This document shows positions 6,584 through 13,077 of a stretch of DNA of 17,974 nucleotides, in pieces. Below the pieces are notes generated by a model. It did not search any database and was not told where the DNA came from. It saw only the letters and a program-made list of their open reading frames with translations. This DNA is from Planctomycetota bacterium (lineage in GTDB: Bacteria; Planctomycetota; Planctomycetia; Pirellulales; Thermoguttaceae), in contig JABMRP010001332.1 of assembly GCA_013202535.1 (NCBI GenBank), positions 1 to 17,974 of the forward strand, read 5' to 3'. Both the position numbers and the translations under genes were made by a program. Position 1 is the first letter of the stretch. Each line of letters opens with the position of its first letter.

Positions 6584-7167
6584 GCGTAAAATGTCCTCAC
6601 CTTGTAGGGTGTCAGCAGGGCGTTGACCGTATCGGGAATCGTGGTGACGATCGTCCCCGACAGGATGTGCTCGCGGTTCTCGTTCCAGCTCCCCACCAGC
6701 AACTTGATCGCGTGCTTGAGTTGATAGGGCACCGCCGCGGCCGTGGCGTACCCGGCGACCAGCCGCACGATCACCGCGTCGGGGTGCAGCCGTACATCGG
6801 TCGGCCAGTTCTGGTTGTACTTCCGCCGCACAATCCCCACGCCGTTATCCTCACCCAGCTCGTAGACGGTCGCCGCACACGTCTGGGTGTCGCCGTCGGG
6901 GTCGAGGTACGTGACGCTCGTGACACTTGAGGTCGGCGGCAGACGCAGGACAAGCGGGTCGGCGAAGCAGTCGAAGTACTGATCCCACGTCTGCAAGCAG
7001 ATCGCGCGGCGGGTGATCGTCTCGACCCGCTGCCTGGCCGCCATGCCCAAGGCGGCCAGGTCCCTCGTCGTATCGGCGTCGGCCTCAGTGATCCGGCAAT
7101 GGCTTTTGAGTTCCTCACCCGATACCGGCTCGACCGTGGCGGCCGTCTGGATTGTCATCTTGGCCAT
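6580..7167 (-). CDS. Head-tail connector protein, phiE125 gp8 / HK97 gp6-like (195 aa)
   Basis: ATG at 7167, TGA at 6582-6580, overlapping the adaptor start by 4 nt; a second in-frame ATG three codons in is an alternative. Residues 13-60 (VEPVSGEELKSHCRITEADADTTRDL, then MAARQRVETITRRAICLQTWD) are the diagnostic N-terminal helices of gp6-like connectors: an ELKSHLR-type segment and an AArxxvExxtgR helix ending in a Trp. This is followed by the LPPTSSVTSVTYLDPDGDTQT strand block and a late VPYQLKHAIKLLVGSWNENRE helix. Connectors of this type form the ring under the portal. Length and order agree with the phiE125 gp8 group, and the next genes downstream are its usual partners. Confidence 0.92.
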   Translation of the reverse strand: MAKMTIQTAATVEPVSGEELKSHCRITEADADTTRDLAALGMAARQRVETITRRAICLQTWDQYFDCFADPLVLRLPPTSSVTSVTYLDPDGDTQTCAATVYELGEDNGVGIVRRKYNQNWPTDVRLHPDAVIVRLVAGYATAAAVPYQLKHAIKLLVGSWNENREHILSGTIVTTIPDTVNALLTPYKVRTFYA

Positions 7168-7196
7168 TACTCACCTGCATTGCGCGATCGTCCTCG

Positions 7197-7766
7197 TTAC
7201 AGTTGCGTTCTCCACCAGGACAGTCCCGAGGTGAACGTGTCGCCGACCAGGCTGGACACGACCTGCACGCTGATGCCGTGGTTCGGCGGAACGACCAGGC
7301 GACCGTTGCACTCCCATTCGGCAATACCTTGCGGCGTGATGCCGGTCTCGGAAATCGACCCCTCGCGACCGCACGGGAACCATCCGTCGTCGAGCACGGT
7401 TGCCGCCACGTCCACAACGACGGTGCTGTTATTTGGCTCGCGACCGTCGCCGGTCCCGCGGAGCGTGGTGATGTCGTTCGTCGGCTTGGTCATCTCCAGG
7501 TGGAGGCAATACCACATGCCGAAAAAGTCCTTAACCGCCGTGCTGACCAGGTTGTGGGTGAAGATCCGGTCGATCACCAGGCTCTTGCCGCCGTGGTTCT
7601 CACCGTTCCACACCGTGATCGCTGAGACGGTGTCCGGCCGGATGACCACGGCCGCCGTGGCGGTGGTCTGAATCGCGCTCTCATGCTCGCCGGCCATCCG
7701 TGCGAGGCCGAGCGGGCCCTGGGTATTGAGCAACTCTTGCAGCAACTCGTCGGTCTGCGTACTCAT
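7197..7766 (-). CDS. Uncharacterised virion-block protein, beta-rich (189 aa)
   Basis: ATG at 7766 with a GAGGAG site about 8 nt upstream; TAA at 7199-7197, 29 nt before the connector gene. I do not recognise a named family. After a helical start (STQTDELLQELLNTQGPLGLARMAGEH) the rest alternates hydrophobic strands and loops: AVVIRPDTVSAITVWNG, GGKSLVIDRIFTHNL, FGMWYCLHLEMTK, STVVVDVAATVLDDGWFPCG, GRLVVPPNHGISVQVVSSLVG, ending in SGLSWWRTQL. This looks like a jelly-roll or similar beta-sandwich. The phrase VPPNHGISVQ is the kind of strand-turn seen in virion surface proteins. Position between capsid and connector suggests a head decoration or fibre-trimer component. Function is inference. Confidence 0.8.
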   Translation of the reverse strand: MSTQTDELLQELLNTQGPLGLARMAGEHESAIQTTATAAVVIRPDTVSAITVWNGENHGGKSLVIDRIFTHNLVSTAVKDFFGMWYCLHLEMTKPTNDITTLRGTGDGREPNNSTVVVDVAATVLDDGWFPCGREGSISETGITPQGIAEWECNGRLVVPPNHGISVQVVSSLVGDTFTSGLSWWRTQL

Positions 7767-7802
7767 CGCGTTTTCTCCTCGTGCCCTCGTTGTCGGGCAT
7801 CA

Positions 7803-8105
7803 CTAGGAAACCTCTTCCTCCCACAGATGCTCCTCGTGACCACGATGAGTGGCCGCGAGTTGTGCGAGTATCTGCTGATTCAAGTCGATTAGTTGCGCGA
7901 GCAGCGGTTCGATCGTCTGATCTTGCCGCACCCACGGCCAGGAGCCGGTCCAGATGTACCGCGCCCCCGTATCGGTTTCGGTGAACGTCGAGCCGACCCG
8001 CGGCAGTTGCAGGGGCTCGCCGACTGCCGCCCGGTCGTGCCCGGGCTTGGTGTCGGTGGACAAGCCGCGGAACCGCGTGATCGCACCCTCGGAGGTGTAT
8101 GCCAT
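7803..8105 (-). CDS. Small phage structural protein with FRGLSTDTKPG module (100 aa)
   Basis: ATG at 8105, TAG at 7805-7803; 12 nt after the beta-helix gene's stop and 36 nt before the next start. The N-terminal half (ITRFRGLSTDTKPG, then PRVGSTFTETDTGARYIWTGSWPW) is a short beta module with the pattern 'GLSTDxKP ... vGSTFxExDTGxxYxWxGxxW' that recurs in phage fibre and head-fibre proteins. The C-terminal half is helical and probably coiled (IEPLLAQLIDLNQQILAQLAATHRG), suitable for trimerising or for docking on a partner. It lies among other presumed capsid-surface genes, so a small fibre or fibre-base protein is a reasonable inference. No enzyme motif is present. Confidence 0.82.
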   Translation of the reverse strand: MAYTSEGAITRFRGLSTDTKPGHDRAAVGEPLQLPRVGSTFTETDTGARYIWTGSWPWVRQDQTIEPLLAQLIDLNQQILAQLAATHRGHEEHLWEEEVS

Positions 8106-8117
8106 AGCTAGCTCCTG

Positions 8118-9041
8118 TTAGGTTGCCAAGGCGCCGGCGACGCCGCCTTCCTCCGCGTACTCATTCGCCGCCAGGTTGCCACCGTGGACACAGTAGCCGC
8201 CGTCGATCGAGGTCAGGCAATCGCCGTCGTCGCCAAGATAGATCAGGTTATTGCAGATCCATCCCGTCGAGTTGCCATAAAGGTCGATGGCCCCGGCCAG
8301 GTCGGTGCCGGCCGTGGTATGGTTGGCAATCCGGTTGTTGGAAATGTCGACGCCCAGACAGGCCGCGGTAGTGGCCGAGATTGCCGACACACTGAACAGC
8401 CCGTTGATATTGTTGTTCGTGATGACCGCTCGGTTGACCGCCCCCACAATCTCGATGCACTCCGTCGCCTGGGTGACGCCGTCGAACGTGCAGCCGTCGA
8501 TCAGCAGATCATCGGCAGCGTTGGTCGTCAGGATACAGATCAAGAAGTTCTCGGCGGTCGTGTTCTCCAGAAATTGACAACCGCGGAATTCAACGCCGGC
8601 GCCAGTCACGTTGAAGCCCTTGGCAACGTCCGCATGACCCGATGAGAACGCGATGTTCTGGAACACCACATCGGCAGCCGTCACGCTGACATAGGTGTCG
8701 GCGAAGCCGTCGATGAGGATCTGCGGCTTGAGCGTCTGCCCGCCAAGCCCGATGTTCTTGAGCCCCGCGAGTGCAAACGTTAGGGCCGCCGCGCCGGTCA
8801 CGCCAATGGTTTCGGTGTGGCCCGGCATGAGGAAGATCGTGTCGCCGGCAGCGGCGGCGGTGCCTTGGGCGTATGCCCACGTCGCAAACGGCTTGTCGGG
8901 ATTCGAGCCGAACCCGGCCGTGTCGCTTGCACCGGTGACGGTTGATCCTACCCACCAGATGTCGCCGGTGGGGAAGACCTCTCGGTCGAGGATCGAGAAC
9001 AGCCCGCCGGGCTGGTTTCGTGCGAAGAGTTTCGTGTCCAT
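8118..9041 (-). CDS. Right-handed beta-helix (pectate-lyase-like fold) virion protein (307 aa)
   Basis: ATG at 9041 with AAAGGAG upstream; TAA at 8120-8118. Residues 45-80 (GSNPDKPFATWAYAQGTAAAAGDTIF and MPGHTETI) are the entry module common to phage parallel beta-helix proteins. From about residue 105 to 270 there are at least six coil repeats of the PbH1 type with stacked hydrophobic and Asn/Cys positions: VVFQNIAFSS, VEFRGCQFLEN, LLIDGCTFDGV, AVITNNNINGL, VDISNNRIANH, WICNNLIYLG. I see no convincing catalytic Asp/Glu set for a polysaccharide lyase, and the helix is short, so a structural or glycan-binding head protein is as likely as a depolymerase. Its place between the capsid and connector genes argues for capsid decoration rather than a tailspike. 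Confidence 0.88.
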   Translation of the reverse strand: MDTKLFARNQPGGLFSILDREVFPTGDIWWVGSTVTGASDTAGFGSNPDKPFATWAYAQGTAAAAGDTIFLMPGHTETIGVTGAAALTFALAGLKNIGLGGQTLKPQILIDGFADTYVSVTAADVVFQNIAFSSGHADVAKGFNVTGAGVEFRGCQFLENTTAENFLICILTTNAADDLLIDGCTFDGVTQATECIEIVGAVNRAVITNNNINGLFSVSAISATTAACLGVDISNNRIANHTTAGTDLAGAIDLYGNSTGWICNNLIYLGDDGDCLTSIDGGYCVHGGNLAANEYAEEGGVAGALAT

Positions 9042-9085
9042 CTCGGGGTTACTCCTTTGTTAGCGATGGCCGAAAGTAAGTGCCG

Positions 9086-9808
9086 CTAGGCAGCCCACTG
9101 CCAAGCGTGCATGTAGTACAGGAGGGCCGCGTTGGCAGCCGTCTCCCTTGTGATCAGTGCGAAATATGCACACAGCGTCGACGTGGTTGCCACGCCCAAC
9201 GCCTGCGTGCCGACGTGAACGAAGTCCACGTAGAACTTGCAGTTCCCGGCCGGGTCGATCTCGACCCTGTAGTCGTGCGTCTCGTCGTCGACCGGCGCCG
9301 TCGCCTGTGCCGTGATGACCGTCCCGTCGGTGCCGCTGTTCACGGCCGCCGCCCGCAGGCTGTTCGTGGTGGCGTCCTTGTCCGTAAAGAACAGGGCACA
9401 GTCGGTCGCGTGGCTGGTCAGCGAGGCCGTGGCGAACGTGCAAGCGATCGTGTCGGCCGCCTCGGTAATCGCGTCGGAGAAGCCGAAGTTGTGGGCCGAC
9501 TGGTCGACGTCGGCCAGGTTGTAGCGGGCCTCGGCCGTCAATCCCTTAGAGGGATCGAAAATCAGCAACGAGGTGAAGTCGTGGTCGTCGTCGTTGGCCG
9601 CGCCCGTGGTAATCGTGCAGAGCCTCACTCCGGACACCGGGGCGATCACCGACGTCGAACTGTTCACCGCCGAGTCGGTGTACATCTCGTTGACGCCGTT
9701 GAAGAAGTTTAGTATCTTCGGCCCGGCGGTTATCACGTCTACCGTGCGCCCCGTCACGCTGTCGTAGTACAGCAGGTAGCCGTGTTCCGATCGCGTCAAA
9801 ATCGCCAT
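9086..9808 (-). CDS. Beta-sandwich (lectin-like) head-associated protein (240 aa)
   Basis: ATG at 9808 with an AAGGAG site close upstream; TAG at 9088-9086. The protein begins MAILTRSEHGYLLYYDSVTG and continues with a series of strands resembling a concanavalin-like sandwich: LTAEARYNLADVDQSAHNFGFSD, then ITEAADTIACTFATASL and SHATDCALFFTDKDATTNSLRAAAVNS, then HDYRVEIDPAGNCKFYVDFVHVGTQALGV. The last stretch (RVEID..GN..FYVDG.hVG) is the standard signature of LamG/concanavalin folds in which a ligand's contribution is measured between two strands. Similar phage proteins are encoded next to capsid genes. Role as capsid decoration or glycan binder is inferred. A strong hairpin lies just upstream at 9827-9861. 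Confidence 0.83.
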   Translation of the reverse strand: MAILTRSEHGYLLYYDSVTGRTVDVITAGPKILNFFNGVNEMYTDSAVNSSTSVIAPVSGVRLCTITTGAANDDDHDFTSLLIFDPSKGLTAEARYNLADVDQSAHNFGFSDAITEAADTIACTFATASLTSHATDCALFFTDKDATTNSLRAAAVNSGTDGTVITAQATAPVDDETHDYRVEIDPAGNCKFYVDFVHVGTQALGVATTSTLCAYFALITRETAANAALLYYMHAWQWAA

Positions 9809-9826
9809 GGATTGCTCCTTATGCGG

Positions 9827-9861
9827 CCAGTCCGCGCCACCCTGCCGGCGGCGCGGACTGG
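9827..9861 (-). other. 12-bp perfect hairpin between two head-accessory genes
   Basis: CCAGTCCGCGCC (9827-9838) and GGCGCGGACTGG (9850-9861) are exact inverted complements around an 11-nt loop, filling most of the 68-nt gap between the stop at 9877 and the start at 9808. There is no T-run after it on the minus strand, so it is not a standard intrinsic terminator. It could stabilise or process the late mRNA, or partly reduce read-through after the abundant capsid cistrons. Confidence 0.75.
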
Positions 9862-9876
9862 GATCGCGGATCGGCG

Positions 9877-10371
9877 CTAGTCGGTGATCGCCGCCAGCGG
9901 CGTCGCCTGCGGATAGCGTGGCAGGAGATAGAACTGACCGGCCACGAAGTTAGTTGCCTGCCCGCTGTTGGATACCGTGAAACCGATCACGTCGTAGGTT
10001 GCCCCCTGGGCCGCACATTGCGACGGGTCGATCTTGATGATGACCTGCTTCTTCTTGGCGTCATCCGTGACCGTCATCGAAGTGGCCGCCGTCTGTGCCA
10101 CAAGCGTATCACTGGTCGCGGTGTCTTCGTTTTCCCACCACTCGGCAGAAAACGTGATGGACGCCGCCCCCGTGGGTGCGACCGCCGTAGCGACTTGGGG
10201 TTGAATCACCGTCGCGTGTCCGACGGCCTGAGTGAACTGCAACACGATGTAGGCCATCTGTGCGTTCTTGAGGGATACGTAATCACTCGTGAAGCCGCCA
10301 TTGCTGGTCACGCAACCAGCCGTGGCGTCGACGATCTTCCATTGTTCCGGCAGTGCAGAAGGTAAGGACAT
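9877..10371 (-). CDS. Probable capsid-associated/decoration protein next to the major capsid gene (164 aa)
   Basis: ATG at 10371, TAG at 9879-9877; it starts 18 nt after the major capsid stop. No named family is recognised. The chain is rich in Ala, Thr, Val and Gln with alternating strands: AYIVLQFTQAVGHATVIQPQVATAV, SITFSAEWWENEDTATSDTLVAQ, KKQVIIKIDPSQC, and YDVIGFTVSNSGQATNFVAGQFYLLPRYP. The pattern suggests a beta-sandwich. Being the first gene after the capsid protein, it occupies the place where many siphoviruses keep a decoration or cement protein, so that is the likeliest role by context. Two Cys (near residues 20 and 118) have no evident motif. Confidence is high for coding and low for function. 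Confidence 0.82.
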   Translation of the reverse strand: MSLPSALPEQWKIVDATAGCVTSNGGFTSDYVSLKNAQMAYIVLQFTQAVGHATVIQPQVATAVAPTGAASITFSAEWWENEDTATSDTLVAQTAATSMTVTDDAKKKQVIIKIDPSQCAAQGATYDVIGFTVSNSGQATNFVAGQFYLLPRYPQATPLAAITD

Positions 10372-10389
10372 GGTATCGATACTCCTTTC

Positions 10390-11769
10390 TTAATCGCGGC
10401 TTGCCAGGGCTACAAACGGGGACACCGTGTCGCTGGTGCCCTTGAACGGCGTCAACGCCGCCGCCTGCGCAGGCTGGCCGTCACAGCGATACACAAAACG
10501 AAAAACGGTCTGGTCGGTCGTAAACTGAACATGGATCGAGCTGGCCGACTCGGGCGTCCCCTTGTCACAAAACAGGTATTGGCTCAGGTCGGCGAAGAGA
10601 ATGTCTCCGACCGTCCCCACGCTTTCGCACTGCTCGATAGGCACGACGGGTCGGCCCATCAGCGTGCCGTAAGGCGACTGGCTCAGCCCACCAGGCGGGA
10701 GCCAAGTTGGCACGCCTCCGGTACCGACGGTCAGGGTCATGCCGAAGAGCGCCGGATAGCAGTTCTGGTTAATCAGCCACACCGCATTGCCGACGCTGGT
10801 GGGCTTCATCCGCGAATACATCTTCTCGATGTTTTCAGTGACGATCGTGTCCGCGGCCTGGTTGTTTTCCTTGGCCACGCTCACCAGGCAGCTCGCGTTC
10901 TTGATGCCCAACGGCATGCCGGCACCAGTTCCGCCGATGACGGCGTCCTGGATCTGGAAGGCGAACTCCTCGGCGAATGCCTGCCGGATCACCGCCTCCA
11001 AGGCCGCTGCGTCCTGCAACAGCTCGTCGGTCGCGTAACAGAGCCCGATCAGCTTCTTGACGTTCAGCTCGACCTGGCGGAACGTCGGCTTGGTGGGTGT
11101 CTTGGTGCCGGCCTCGTCCAGCCAATAGGCTTGCACGCCACCCCACCGGGAGCCGGCCGCGCGGTTCGTCTCGTCGATCGTGTTGATCTTGATGCCGTTG
11201 GCGTTGCCCGACAGGGGAATCCGCCGAACCCCGGGGAAGCCGGGCCCGCCGTTCAGGGCGATGCTGTTGGTATACGCCTCGACGATCAGCTCGTTGGCCC
11301 AATCGGTGGCCACCAGGAAACCGCCCTCGCTGGGGATGCCCTCGCTCAGGCCAGTTGCCGCCATGGGGCTCAGGCGATCGTCGAGCGGGGCACCACGCCG
11401 ACGGTCGGAAATCGCGACCGCCTGGAGAAACTTGCCAAAGGCGTACGGGCCGTCGAAGCGGGGTTGCTGACTGCCGGCCGCGTCGGGCGTTCCGCCTGCC
11501 GCCGGGGTCAGCTTGGCCGGAGGCGTGACCTGCGGCTGCACCGTGTCGCCCCAGGCATCCAACGCGGAGAGCCGCGCCGCCTGGGCATCGCGTGCCTGAA
11601 TCGCTTCGATGTCTGCCTTGACCGCGTCGGACTTGTCGAGCAGGTCGGTCGCCGCAGCGAACTCCTCCTCAGTCAGTTGGCGGTCTTCGGTCTTGGCCGC
11701 GGCGTGAATCGCCGTGGCCTCGTCCTGCAGGCGACCGAACTCGGCCTGCAAGGTTGTGAGTTTGCTCAT
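10390..11769 (-). CDS. Major capsid protein, HK97 fold, with N-terminal scaffold (delta) domain (459 aa)
   Basis: ATG at 11769 with AAAGGGAG 5 nt upstream; TAA at 10392-10390. Residues 1-65 form a coiled-coil delta domain (LQAEFGRLQDEATAIHAAAKTEDRQLTEEEFAAATDLLDKSDAVKADIEAIQARD), followed by a Pro/Gly-rich linker to about residue 105 where the prohead protease would cut. The shell domain follows: an SEGGFLVATDWANELIVEAY stretch, then VRRIPLSGNANGIKI, AYWLDEAGTKTPTKPTFRQVELNVKKLIGLCYATDELLQDA (the standard E-loop to A-domain block), FAEEFAFQIQDAVIGGTGAGMPLGI, and a late LMGRPVVPIEQC...GDILFADLSQYLFCD. This order is typical of Phage_capsid proteins that carry their scaffold in cis. Upstream is a 236-nt leader with a strong hairpin. 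Confidence 0.96.
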   Translation of the reverse strand: MSKLTTLQAEFGRLQDEATAIHAAAKTEDRQLTEEEFAAATDLLDKSDAVKADIEAIQARDAQAARLSALDAWGDTVQPQVTPPAKLTPAAGGTPDAAGSQQPRFDGPYAFGKFLQAVAISDRRRGAPLDDRLSPMAATGLSEGIPSEGGFLVATDWANELIVEAYTNSIALNGGPGFPGVRRIPLSGNANGIKINTIDETNRAAGSRWGGVQAYWLDEAGTKTPTKPTFRQVELNVKKLIGLCYATDELLQDAAALEAVIRQAFAEEFAFQIQDAVIGGTGAGMPLGIKNASCLVSVAKENNQAADTIVTENIEKMYSRMKPTSVGNAVWLINQNCYPALFGMTLTVGTGGVPTWLPPGGLSQSPYGTLMGRPVVPIEQCESVGTVGDILFADLSQYLFCDKGTPESASSIHVQFTTDQTVFRFVYRCDGQPAQAAALTPFKGTSDTVSPFVALASRD

Positions 11770-12005
11770 CGTGCTCCCTTTCCGCCGCCGGGAAGCACGT
11801 CAAGAAAGAAAGCCGGACGCGGGGCATCCCGACGGGCTTTCTTTTCGTGAAAGAAAAACCTGTCGATGACGCTCCGCGCCCGGCTTTGCGAGTCGCGTAA
11901 GTCGCCGTCACACGCCGCTGGTGTGGAAACTCTGCCCACACTCGGGCGTCGTGCCGGTTGATTTGTCAGTCCACATTCTACCACGACGGCAGAACGGGAA
12001 AAAGG
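11770..12005 (-). promoter_or_regulatory. Non-coding leader of the major capsid gene with long hairpin (stem 11809-11822 / 11874-11887)
   Basis: This 236-nt gap is the longest in the window. On the minus-strand RNA the segment 11887-11874 pairs with 11822-11809 over 14 consecutive positions (13 Watson-Crick plus one G-U), with a 51-nt apical part that holds a further TTTCTTT/AAAGAAA helix. A CTTTCTT tract follows the 3' arm. This could act as an attenuator or stabilise the capsid mRNA. A TAGAAT near 11968-11973 resembles a -10 box but has no good -35, so I do not call a promoter. Frames open across this gap look like shadows. Confidence 0.6.
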
Positions 12006-12209
12006 TTATTCCGTTATAAGCACAAGCGGCCGTCGGGCCGTCGGGCGTTTGATCACACCAGCCGCTTCCAGGGCCACCAGGTGCCCACAGACGGCCGGCT
12101 GACTGATACCGCAGTGTTTGGCAATCTCATGCTCGGATGGGCTGTAGCCCAGCGTCTCCCAGTATTCGCGGGCATAGGCGAGGATCTCGGCTTGGCGGTC
12201 GGTTATCAT
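12006..12209 (-). CDS. Stand-alone LexA-type winged-helix DNA-binding protein (67 aa)
   Basis: ATG at 12209 overlaps the protease stop by 4 nt (ATGA) with GAGG upstream; TAA at 12008-12006. It matches the N-terminal LexA wHTH: TDRQAEILAYAREYWETLGYSPSEHEIA(K), then CGISQPAVCGHLVALEAAGVIKR, with the recognition helix about residues 35-47 and a wing at 53-66 (IKRPTARRPLVL). There is no Ala-Gly cleavage site and no S24 peptidase, so it is not a full LexA and should not respond to RecA by self-cleavage. It lies inside the head operon between protease and capsid, an unusual site for a regulator, and directly before the capsid leader hairpin. It could tune late transcription or bind phage DNA during packaging; the sequence does not tell. 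Confidence 0.88.
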   Translation of the reverse strand: MITDRQAEILAYAREYWETLGYSPSEHEIAKHCGISQPAVCGHLVALEAAGVIKRPTARRPLVLITE

Positions 12210-13075
12210 GTCATCCTCAGCCGTTGCCCGAGCTGTTGGGCCCGTGGCACGCCCCGCTTGGCCGGCGCCGGCTTGACCATCCCGGCAATCACCTGGTCGA
12301 GCGTGGCGATCCCGTCGATCATGCCCTCGGCCTCGGCGTCGGCGGCCATCACCATTCGGCCCTCGCCGAACCCGGCCCGGACCTTGGCGGCGGTAACCCC
12401 CCGGCCCTTGGCGAGGTCGGCCACGAACATATCATAATAGGCGTCGACGTGTTTCTTCCCGGCTGCAATCGCCTCGTCGCCCATCGGCTGTTCCCACAAC
12501 TCGGACTTGTACTTTCCTGCCGATATGATAATCAGCTTGATGCCCTCCTTCGCCATGGCCTCCGTGTCATCCTCAAAGATTGCCAGCACGCCGACGCTGC
12601 CGACCTCGGCTGACGGCGTGGCGTAGAAGTGCTCGGCCTGCGAACCGAGCCAGAATGCCCCGGATGCCGCCGTGTGATTAGCCACGGCAACGACCGGCTT
12701 GACGGCCCTGGCTTGGCGGATCTTCTCGGCCAGCTCGGGCGTGCCCGAGACCGTACCGCCGGGGCTGTCAATGTCCAGGACGATCCCGCCGACCGCCTCG
12801 TTGGCTGCCATCTCGTCGACCGCGACCCCCAGGGCATCCATCCCCGTGCCGCCGAACAGCAGGCCCAGCAGCCCCTCCGGCCCCCGCGGGCTCAGCACGC
12901 CGGTGACGGGGATCACGGCGATGCTGCCCGCTACCCTCGGCAGCCTCGGCTTGCGTGCCGCCGCCACAACGCTGGCGTCGACAACGCATCCCATCTGAAC
13001 GGCCATCTCGCGGAGGAAGTCCGGCGTGATCGCCAGCACCGGACCCAGCGCAGTACGTATCGCGTTGAGGTTCAT
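12206..13075 (-). CDS. Prohead maturation protease, S49 (SppA/lambda gpC-like) family (289 aa)
   Basis: I use ATG 13075, preceded by AAAGGA with 7-nt spacing, two nt after the portal stop; a TTG two codons upstream is less likely. Numbering from this ATG: DSPGG at 103-107 gives the oxyanion-hole glycine turn, TAASGAFWLGSQA at about 135-147 carries the Ser138 nucleophile, and SAGKYKSE at about 185-192 carries Lys190, the expected general base of S49 Ser/Lys enzymes. A GSVGVLAIFED strand lies between them. The enzyme would trim the capsid delta domain and other head proteins inside the prohead. A 30-residue basic C-terminal extension (KPAPAKRGVPRAQQLGQRLR) follows the core. The position between portal and capsid is canonical. 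TGA at 12208-12206. Confidence 0.94.
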   Translation of the reverse strand: MNLNAIRTALGPVLAITPDFLREMAVQMGCVVDASVVAAARKPRLPRVAGSIAVIPVTGVLSPRGPEGLLGLLFGGTGMDALGVAVDEMAANEAVGGIVLDIDSPGGTVSGTPELAEKIRQARAVKPVVAVANHTAASGAFWLGSQAEHFYATPSAEVGSVGVLAIFEDDTEAMAKEGIKLIIISAGKYKSELWEQPMGDEAIAAGKKHVDAYYDMFVADLAKGRGVTAAKVRAGFGEGRMVMAADAEAEGMIDGIATLDQVIAGMVKPAPAKRGVPRAQQLGQRLRMT

Positions 13076-13077
13076 TG

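Noticed and set aside
7681..7935. Small minus-strand frame with internal ATG in the gap before the 189-aa gene
   Set aside because: Arg-rich product that overlaps real genes on both sides; the gap merely holds the ribosome site of the 189-aa gene.
10531..11850. 439-aa open frame on the plus strand across the capsid gene
   Set aside because: It is antisense to a clear HK97 capsid gene, is extremely Arg/Gly/Leu-rich with no domain, and arises from high-GC third positions of the minus-strand codons.
11968..11973. TAGAAT as a -10 promoter box before the capsid gene
   Set aside because: No acceptable -35 element at 16-18 nt spacing; a single hexamer is not enough.
11766..11984. 72-aa minus-strand frame across the capsid leader ending in an ATGA overlap with the capsid start
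   Set aside because: It would begin at a GTG with no ribosome site, spans the 14-bp hairpin and has no protein-like pattern. The ATGA overlap is tempting, but I judge the stretch to be non-coding.
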